From the NCBI GenBank assembly GCA_934572325.1, contig CAKTKT010000056.1, forward strand, positions 1 to 11,831: DNA of 11,831 nt. The letters run 5' to 3'. The notes beneath the pieces were generated by a model. The model saw only the letters and a list, made by a program, of their open reading frames with translations, did no database searches and was not told where the DNA came from. Within the stretch, counting starts at the first letter, position 1. Each line of letters begins with the position of its first letter. This DNA is from an uncultured Oscillospiraceae bacterium (GTDB lineage: Bacteria; Bacillota; Clostridia; Oscillospirales; Oscillospiraceae). The translations under genes and the position numbers were made by a program. Positions 7,637 through 11,831 of the stretch are shown piece by piece.

Positions 7637-7660
7637 GCGGGCGCGAAAAAACACGCCCGC
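7637..7660 (+). repeat. Second GC-rich hairpin with A-rich loop
   Basis: GCGGGCG (7637-7643) pairs with CGCCCGC (7654-7660) around a 10-base A-rich loop. It lies between the 11-bp hairpin and the transporter ribosome-binding site. No T-run follows. Its role is unknown; it could belong to the leader of the transporter mRNA if that gene has its own promoter, which I could not identify in this gap. Confidence 0.45.
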
Positions 7661-7703
7661 GGCAGTCGAATCCAAATAAATAAATATTCGGAGGGAATAC
7701 ATA

Positions 7704-9104
7704 ATGGCAGACAGGAAGATCCACCGCACGGAGGACGGCTTCACAACGAAGTGGGGCTTCATTCTCGCGTGCATCGGCTCGGCGGTCGGCATGGGCAATA
7801 TCTGGCGCTTCCCGATAATGGTCTCGACCTACGGCGGGCTGACCTTTATCATCCCGTACATCATCTGCGTCGTCCTCATCGGCTCGACGGGCGTGACGGA
7901 GGAGTTTGCGCTCGGACGCTGGGCGGGCGCGGGACCCGTGGGCGCGTTCGGCAAGTGCACGCAGGAGCGCTGGCACAGCGCACGGATAGGCAGGCTCATC
8001 GGCGCGCTGCCCGTCATCGGCGCGATGGGGCTTGCGATAGGCTACACCGTCGTGATGGGGTGGATATTCAAGTACTGCTTCATGGGCATATCCGGCAGTC
8101 TCTACGCCCTCGGCACCGACATGAACGCCATCGGCGGCGCGTTCGGCGCGACCGCGCCGGAGGCGGACACGCTGGGCGCGGCTGTGGCAATGATGGCGCA
8201 AAACGGCGTTTTCGGGATAGGCAACGGCGCATGGCAGGTCGCGGGGCTGCTCGCGGCGCTCGTGATAATGGCGCTGGGCATTGCCGGCGGCATAGAAAAG
8301 GCGAACAAGATAATGATGCCCGCGCTCTTCGGGCTGTTTGTCATTCTCGGCGTATACATCGCCGCGCTCCCCGGCTCGTTCGAGGGGTACAGATACATCT
8401 TCACCCTCCAGCCGGACCGCATTTTTGATGCACAGGTGTGGATATATGCGTTCGGGCAGGCGTTCTTCTCGCTGTCCGTGGCGGGCAACGGCTCGGTCAT
8501 ATACGGGTCGTACTTTGCCAAGGATGAGGACATCCCCTCCTCGGCACGCAACGTCGCCGTGTTCGACACGCTCGCGGCGTTCCTCGCGGCGCTCGTCATT
8601 CTGCCCGCCATGGCGGCGGGCGGGGTCGAGCCGTCCAAGGGCGGTCCGGGGCTGATGTTCGTTTACCTTGTCAACGTGCTCAACGGCATGGCGGGCGGGC
8701 GCATCGTGGGCATGATATTCTTCGTCTGCGTGCTCTTCGCCGGCATAACGTCCATAATCAACCTCTATGAAGCGCCCGTCGCGTGGCTTCAGGAGCAGTT
8801 CGGCGTCAGGCGGCTCGCCGCCGTCGGCGTCGTCGGCGCTGTCGGCATGGTCGTGTCCGTGATGATACAGCCGTGGACCTCGCAGTGGATGGACGTCGTG
8901 TCCATATACATCTGCCCGATGGGCGCGTTCCTCGCGGCGGTGATGTTCTTCTGGGTGCTCAAAAAGGAGACCGCCGTTGAGGCGGTCAGCGAGGGCATAG
9001 ATAAGCCGCTCGGCAGGTGGTTCTACCCGCTGGGCAAATACGTCTACTGCGCGCTCACCCTCGTCGCCCTCATTGCCGGCGCCGCCCTCGGCGGAATAGG
9101 GTGA
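7704..9104 (+). CDS. Sodium-dependent transporter, NSS/SNF family
   Basis: This integral membrane protein of 466 residues belongs to the sodium:neurotransmitter symporter family, whose bacterial members import amino acids or related amines with Na+. The first helix holds the family signature GSAVGMGNIWRFP (25-37), with the unwound substrate and Na+ site around Gly31-Asn32 and the extracellular-gate Arg35. Helix 6 has GQAFFSLSVAGNGSVIYGSY (251-270) and helix 8 FFVCVLFAGITSIINLYE (339-356). Asp397 before helix 10 is a likely counterpart of the gate aspartate of LeuT. About 11 hydrophobic helices can be counted (approximately 15-41, 45-68, 98-125, 175-196, 200-222, 244-268, 286-306, 330-360, 368-387, 396-419, 440-463), the typical bacterial number. 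GGAGG precedes the ATG by 9 bases. The substrate cannot be named from the sequence. The 119-base gap upstream with two hairpins suggests independent or partly separated expression from the kinase. Confidence 0.93.
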   Translation: MADRKIHRTEDGFTTKWGFILACIGSAVGMGNIWRFPIMVSTYGGLTFIIPYIICVVLIGSTGVTEEFALGRWAGAGPVGAFGKCTQERWHSARIGRLIGALPVIGAMGLAIGYTVVMGWIFKYCFMGISGSLYALGTDMNAIGGAFGATAPEADTLGAAVAMMAQNGVFGIGNGAWQVAGLLAALVIMALGIAGGIEKANKIMMPALFGLFVILGVYIAALPGSFEGYRYIFTLQPDRIFDAQVWIYAFGQAFFSLSVAGNGSVIYGSYFAKDEDIPSSARNVAVFDTLAAFLAALVILPAMAAGGVEPSKGGPGLMFVYLVNVLNGMAGGRIVGMIFFVCVLFAGITSIINLYEAPVAWLQEQFGVRRLAAVGVVGAVGMVVSVMIQPWTSQWMDVVSIYICPMGAFLAAVMFFWVLKKETAVEAVSEGIDKPLGRWFYPLGKYVYCALTLVALIAGAALGGIG

Positions 9105-9108
9105 AGCG

Positions 9109-9129
9109 AAAAAGATATGAAGATATGAA
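9109..9129 (+). repeat. AT-rich AGATATGAA tandem motif
   Basis: AAAAAGATATGAA at 9109-9121 is followed directly by a second GATATGAA (9122-9129), so the 8-mer GATATGAA is present twice in tandem. The second copy overlaps the outer edge of the terminator stem. A very similar stretch in the same orientation is at 11791-11810. Confidence 0.5.
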
Positions 9130-9167
9130 AAATCCGCTCTCTCATGATGAAAGAGCGGATTTTTCAT
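9125..9167. terminator. Bidirectional intrinsic terminator between convergent transporter genes
   Basis: A 16-bp perfect stem forms between 9125-9140 and 9152-9167 around an 11-base loop. The core is TCCGCTCT/AGAGCGGA flanked by A5 on the left and T5 on the right, so either strand reads as a GC-rich stem followed by a U-tract. It serves the NSS transporter on the + strand (stop at 9104) and the MATE gene on the - strand (stop at 9190). Confidence 0.92.
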
Positions 9168-9189
9168 GCTGCAATATAGACCATCCGGA

Positions 9190-10524
9190 TCAATAATGAT
9201 ACTTTTTCCTCTTAACAACGAGGAATATGCCGGAGAATACGACCGCCATGAGCTCCGCCACGACGACGGAGTACCATATCCCGTCCAGCCCAAGCGCAAG
9301 CGGCAGAAGCAGCACAGCCCCCACCTGAAACACCAGTGTGCGCAGAAACGAGATGAGCGCGGAGGTAAGCCCGTCGTTGAGCGCTGTGAAAAAGCCCGAG
9401 CCGAAGATTGCAAAGCCCATGAAGAGAAACGATAGCGAGAAGACGCGGAAGCCGCGCACCGTCATATCAAGCAGCGGCGCGCTGTAGCTGACGAAGATAC
9501 GCGCAAGCGGCGCGGCGAGCCACTCCGCCGCGGCGAACATCAACGCCGCGCCTATAGAGATCAGCACCAGGCTGCGCCGCAGCAGCCCGTGAAGCTCATC
9601 ATAGTTGCGCGCACCGTGATGGTAGCTTATAACAGGGGCGCTGCCGATGGAGTACCCGATGAAAACGGCGGAGAAAATCATGCTGACGTACATCATCACG
9701 CCATAGGCGGCGATGCCGTCATCCCCGGCGTACTTGATGAGCTGAAGGTTATAGAGCATACCCACAAGGCTCATGGACACGTTGCTCATAAATTCGGATG
9801 AGCCGTTGGTGCATGCCTTCACAAGCGCCTTGCCGTCGAAGGTCGTCCTGCCGAGACGCAGGACGCCGGAGCTTCTGCGCGCAAAATATACGAGCGGAAC
9901 GCCTCCGCCGACGACCTCGCTGAGCGCCGTGGCGATTGCCGCGCCGGCGAGCTTATACTCCTGCGGCAGCGCCGTCACCAGCACCGCATCCAGCACCATG
10001 TTCGTCACACCCGCCGCGACCGTCACGACGAGACCGAGCCGCGGCATCTCCGCCGCGACAAGAAAGCTTTGAAACAGGTATTGCAGCACCACGAACGGCA
10101 GCGCGCACAAAACGATGCGCCCGTAGACGACGCAGTTTTCAAGTATCTCGCCCGTTGCGCCCAAAAGCGTCACGATCGGGCGGAGGAAGATAAACGAGAG
10201 CACACCGAACACCACGCCCAGTCCCGCCGTGATGTAGACGAAAAGCGAAAAATAGCTGTTTGCCCGCTCGCGCTCGCCCTGCCCGAGTGTGTACGCGACG
10301 ATGGCGGTGCCGCCCGTGCCGAACATGAAGCCAACTGTGGACATTATCATCAAAAACGGCCATGTGAGGTTGACCGCCTTGAACGGAATGTCCCCGGCAA
10401 AATTTGACACGAAGAATCCGTCCACCACGCCGTAGATCGACGTGAATATCATCATGGCGATGGACGGCAGCGTGAAGCGCAGAAGCTTTTCATACGTGAA
10501 GTGATCGGAAAGCTGTATTTTCAT
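9190..10524 (-). CDS. MATE-family multidrug/toxin efflux transporter
   Basis: This 444-residue inner-membrane protein is a MATE exporter, which expels cationic drugs or metabolites in exchange for Na+ or H+. It has about 12 hydrophobic helices in two homologous halves. Helix 1 carries the family pattern LPSIAMMIFTSIYGVVDGFF (19-38), helix 2 the VNLTWPFLMIMSTVGFMFGT segment (51-70), and GQGERERANSYFS (81-93) is the typical cytoplasmic loop; the second half begins near KACTNGSSEF (236-245). The pattern and length fit the clostridial MepA-like/DinF-like group. GGAGGG at 10534-10529 precedes the ATG by 4 bases. The rplL terminator ends only about 22 bases upstream of the start and no clear promoter lies between, so expression may depend on readthrough. 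Substrate is unknown. Confidence 0.93.
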   Translation of the reverse strand: MKIQLSDHFTYEKLLRFTLPSIAMMIFTSIYGVVDGFFVSNFAGDIPFKAVNLTWPFLMIMSTVGFMFGTGGTAIVAYTLGQGERERANSYFSLFVYITAGLGVVFGVLSFIFLRPIVTLLGATGEILENCVVYGRIVLCALPFVVLQYLFQSFLVAAEMPRLGLVVTVAAGVTNMVLDAVLVTALPQEYKLAGAAIATALSEVVGGGVPLVYFARRSSGVLRLGRTTFDGKALVKACTNGSSEFMSNVSMSLVGMLYNLQLIKYAGDDGIAAYGVMMYVSMIFSAVFIGYSIGSAPVISYHHGARNYDELHGLLRRSLVLISIGAALMFAAAEWLAAPLARIFVSYSAPLLDMTVRGFRVFSLSFLFMGFAIFGSGFFTALNDGLTSALISFLRTLVFQVGAVLLLPLALGLDGIWYSVVVAELMAVVFSGIFLVVKRKKYHY

Positions 10525-10545
10525 AAATCCCTCCGTTGGTTATGC

Positions 10546-10579
10546 GGAAAAACGGCCCCTTCAAAAGAAGGAGCCGTTT
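10546..10579 (-). terminator. Intrinsic terminator of the rplJ-rplL operon
   Basis: On the minus strand AAACGGCTCCTTC (10579-10567) pairs with GAAGGGGCCGTTT (10562-10550) as a 13-bp stem with one T-G wobble and a TTTT loop, followed by a T-run (to 10548). On the + strand the wobble becomes a C-A mismatch, so the element favours minus-strand transcripts. It lies 28 bases after the rplL stop. Confidence 0.9.
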
Positions 10580-10606
10580 AATGAAGACAGGACCTGAGCG
10601 GTAAAA

Positions 10607-10978
10607 TTACTTGAGCTCGACCTTTGCGCCGACAGCCTCGAGCTGAGCCTTGATGGCTTCGCCGTCTTCCTTGGAGACTGCTTCCTTGAGCTTGGCGGGA
10701 ACTGCCTCGACAAGCGCCTTCGCCTCGGCAAGACCGAGACCGGTGATATTGCGGACTTCCTTGATGACCTTGATCTTCTCTGCGCCGAAATCGGTCATGA
10801 CGACGTCGAACTCGGTCTTCTCCTCGACCGCTGCGGCAGCGGCGCCGCCGGCTGCGGGGGCTGCGACTGCTGCGGCGGAAACGCCGAAGGTATCCTCAAG
10901 TGCGTGGACGAGCTCAGCGAGCTCAAGAACAGAAAGACCCTTGATCTCTTCGATCATAGCGGTGATTTTTTCGCTCAT
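10607..10978 (-). CDS. rplL: 50S ribosomal protein L7/L12
   Basis: L7/L12 forms the flexible stalk of the large ribosomal subunit that recruits and stimulates translation GTPases. The 123-residue product has an N-terminal dimerisation domain (about 1-33, MSEKITAMIEEIKGLSVLEL), an Ala/Gly-rich hinge (about 36-52, AAAVAAPAAGGAAAAAV), and the conserved C-terminal domain with EKTEFDVV (53-60), EKIKVIKEVRNITGLGLAEAK (66-86 in part) and LVEAVPA. I chose the ATG at 10978 because GGAGG lies 8 bases before it; an upstream in-frame TTG at 10993 overlaps that ribosome-binding site and would add MEEIT. All seven isoleucines use ATC, unlike neighbouring genes that often use ATA. It follows rplJ by 35 bases and ends before a strong terminator, so rpoB is not directly downstream. 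Confidence 0.97.
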   Translation of the reverse strand: MSEKITAMIEEIKGLSVLELAELVHALEDTFGVSAAAVAAPAAGGAAAAAVEEKTEFDVVMTDFGAEKIKVIKEVRNITGLGLAEAKALVEAVPAKLKEAVSKEDGEAIKAQLEAVGAKVELK

Positions 10979-11013
10979 TGTTATTTCCTCCAATTAAATC
11001 TTTTTGTGACTGC

Positions 11014-11550
11014 TTATTCGGCAGCTTCTTCGGCAGCGGGAGCCTCGATGGAGCCGCCCTTCTGCTCGAGTATCTGACCGAGACATACGGCCAGTCCGGT
11101 GATGGGAGCGATCATGGTGCCCAGAACCTTTGCGTACAGCGCGTCCTTGGAGGGAAGCGCCGCCATTTCGGCGACCTCGGCGTCATTGAGGACCTTGCCC
11201 TCCATGAAGGCGGCCTTGATGTTGAAGCGCTCGTTGAGCTTCTTGCTGTAGTCGCTGAGGATACGGAAAGGCGCGATGGGATCATTCTCGGCGGTTGCCA
11301 GAGAGGTGGTGCCGTTGAGGACGTGCTCGAGCTCGTTCATCCCCAGCTTGTCCAGAGCCTTTCTGGTCAGGGTGTTCTTGACAACAGTGTACTCGATGCC
11401 CTCCTTGCGCAGCTCGGTGCGCAGTGCGGTATCCTCACTGACGGTGATGCCCTTGTAATCGACGAGGACGCCCGCGCTTGCACTCTTGATACGCTCGGCA
11501 AGCGCTTCGACTATTGCCTGCTTTTCGCTAAGAACCTTTGCGTTTGGCAT
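11014..11550 (-). CDS. rplJ: 50S ribosomal protein L10
   Basis: L10 anchors the L7/L12 dimers to 23S rRNA and, as the L10(L12) complex, represses its own mRNA by binding the leader. The 178 residues begin MPNAKVLSEKQAIVEALAER and continue through VLVDYKGITVSEDTALRTEL and YTVVKNTLTRKAL (the RNA-binding N-terminal domain, about 1-130), followed by a helical tail that binds L7/L12. The C terminus is Ala/Glu-rich (EAPAAEEAAE). GGAGGTGA at 11567-11560 lies 9 bases before the ATG. rplL follows after 35 bases in the same operon. Nothing is unusual in the protein. rplK and rplA, often upstream, are not seen, and the operon has its own promoter here. Confidence 0.97.
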   Translation of the reverse strand: MPNAKVLSEKQAIVEALAERIKSASAGVLVDYKGITVSEDTALRTELRKEGIEYTVVKNTLTRKALDKLGMNELEHVLNGTTSLATAENDPIAPFRILSDYSKKLNERFNIKAAFMEGKVLNDAEVAEMAALPSKDALYAKVLGTMIAPITGLAVCLGQILEQKGGSIEAPAAEEAAE

Positions 11551-11587
11551 TTGTGGTTTTCACCTCCGTAACGATGGTCACGCTCAT

Positions 11588-11620
11588 AAAGAAAGCCCCC
11601 GCGGCAAAAGACGCGAGGGC
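11588..11620 (-). terminator. Attenuator hairpin in the rplJ leader
   Basis: On the minus strand GCCCTCGCG (11620-11612) pairs with CGCGGGGGC (11603-11595), nine pairs with one G-U, closing an 8-base loop, and is followed by TTTCTTT (11594-11588). This is an intrinsic terminator located in the 5' leader, 37 bases before the rplJ ATG, as expected for the attenuation step of Firmicute L10 leaders. Confidence 0.85.
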
Positions 11621-11692
11621 ACAAAAACAATCAAAGCTGTTGATGTCCTCGGCAGGATTTACGGCATACGCCACCTGCTGTCTTCGGAGCGC
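11588..11692 (-). promoter_or_regulatory. Ribosomal protein L10 leader RNA
   Basis: The minus-strand leader contains AGACAGCAGG (11683-11674) and CCTGCCGAGG (11656-11647), the conserved arms of the L10-leader aptamer (kink-turn type, bound by L10 or the L10-L12 complex), with a short stem between them. The attenuator at 11620-11588 follows. The known mechanism in this RNA family is that excess L10-L12 binds the aptamer and favours the terminator, lowering rplJL expression. The 5' end is inferred from the promoter at 11699-11727, giving a transcript start near 11692. Confidence 0.9.
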
Positions 11693-11698
11693 TCAAAT

Positions 11699-11727
11699 AA
11701 TATACAACAAAACAGCCTGTGTGTCAA
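11699..11727 (-). promoter_or_regulatory. Promoter of the rplJ-rplL operon
   Basis: On the minus strand a perfect -35 TTGACA (11727-11722) is followed after exactly 17 bases by TATATT (11704-11699), one mismatch from TATAAT. The start near 11692 falls immediately before the L10 leader, which supports the assignment. Confidence 0.9.
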
Positions 11728-11755
11728 GCATTTTCTTTGAGCCTGCGGAGGATAT

Positions 11756-11784
11756 TTTGTAGGACTACAATACATATTGGACAA
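11756..11784 (-). promoter_or_regulatory. Weaker second promoter candidate upstream of rplJ
   Basis: On the minus strand TTGTCC (11784-11779, 4 of 6 to TTGACA) and TACAAA (11761-11756, 4 of 6 to TATAAT) are 17 bases apart. A palindrome at 11757-11770 overlaps the -10 end. It may be a second promoter of rplJL or an accidental match; the promoter at 11699-11727 is far better. Confidence 0.3.
11757..11770. repeat. Operator-like inverted repeat TTGTAG-GA-CTACAA
   Basis: TTGTAG at 11757-11762 hmm is best placed by the sequence itself: the 14-base string TTGTAGGACTACAA, spanning roughly 11757-11770, consists of two exact 6-base inverted arms around a GA centre. Such sites resemble operators of dimeric winged-helix repressors of the BlaI/CopY type (GTA..TAC half-sites), but the regulator is not identified and the gene it would serve may be outside the window. 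Confidence 0.45.
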
Positions 11785-11790
11785 GTGAAT

Positions 11791-11810
11791 AAAAAGATAT
11801 GAAGGATATG
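11791..11810 (+). repeat. Second copy of the AAAAAGATATGAAG motif
   Basis: AAAAAGATATGAAG at 11791-11804, then GATATG, matches 9109-9127 over about 19 bases with a single inserted G, in the same orientation. The surrounding stretch from 11731 to the window end holds no gene; apart from this motif and the palindrome I see nothing further in it. Confidence 0.45.
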
Positions 11811-11831
11811 GTCTCATGGGTTATAGTTGAG

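Noticed and set aside
6987..9413. An 808-codon open frame on the minus strand across the kinase and transporter genes
   Set aside because: It is antisense to two well-supported genes, has Arg/His/Ala-rich low-complexity translation with no recognisable domain, and is the expected by-product of high G+C at third codon positions.
10979..10993. TTG start that would lengthen L7/L12 by five residues
   Set aside because: It overlaps the Shine-Dalgarno sequence itself, and the product from the ATG at 10978 begins like typical L7/L12.
1..11821. CCCATGAGACC-like match between the left edge (5-15, + strand) and the right edge (minus strand of 11811-11820)
   Set aside because: Only about 10-11 bases; matches of this length are expected by chance in a window of this size.

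Overview
The window is about 60% G+C chromosomal DNA from what looks like a GC-rich low-oxygen Firmicute (class Clostridia, possibly Oscillospiraceae-like). The evidence is strong GGAGG ribosome-binding sites before most genes, a Firmicute-type L10 leader, a glgC-glgD pair of the Firmicute type, a Pth with the N-terminal extension I associate with clostridia, and frequent ATA isoleucine codons despite the high G+C. No phage, transposon, CRISPR or tRNA gene is visible. The assignment to a group is inference from these traits, not from a phylogeny.

Layout. Positions 1-182 are an intergenic region with the prs promoter and, possibly, the first three codons of a divergent gene at the left edge. 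Then six to seven genes run on the + strand: prs (PRPP synthetase), pth (peptidyl-tRNA hydrolase), glgC and glgD (catalytic and regulatory-type subunits of ADP-glucose pyrophosphorylase), a long hairpin, glgP (glycogen phosphorylase), a PfkB-family kinase resembling pseudouridine kinase whose start overlaps the glgP stop, two GC-rich hairpins, and an 11-helix sodium:neurotransmitter-symporter-family transporter. A 16-bp bidirectional terminator separates this block from the convergent right-hand block, which runs on the - strand: rplJ (L10) and rplL (L7/L12) with their promoter, L10-sensing leader and attenuator, a terminator, and then a MATE-family exporter starting only about 20 bases after that terminator.

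How the genes work together. glgCD make ADP-glucose, the donor for glycogen synthesis, while glgP releases glucose-1-phosphate, which is also the GlgC substrate, so the cluster covers the two ends of glycogen turnover. Glycogen synthase (glgA) and branching enzyme (glgB) are not here and must lie elsewhere if the pathway is complete. prs-pth is an ancestral Firmicute pairing (prs, pth, then commonly mfd); here glgC follows pth instead. rplJL is an autoregulated ribosomal-stalk operon.

The window is mostly ordinary housekeeping sequence. I do not see an undescribed multi-gene system. The items most worth a second look are the psuK-like kinase translationally joined to glgP, the palindrome overlapping a second candidate promoter upstream of rplJ, the AT-rich AGATATGAA-type motif present at two intergenic sites, and the position of the MATE gene immediately behind the rplL terminator.
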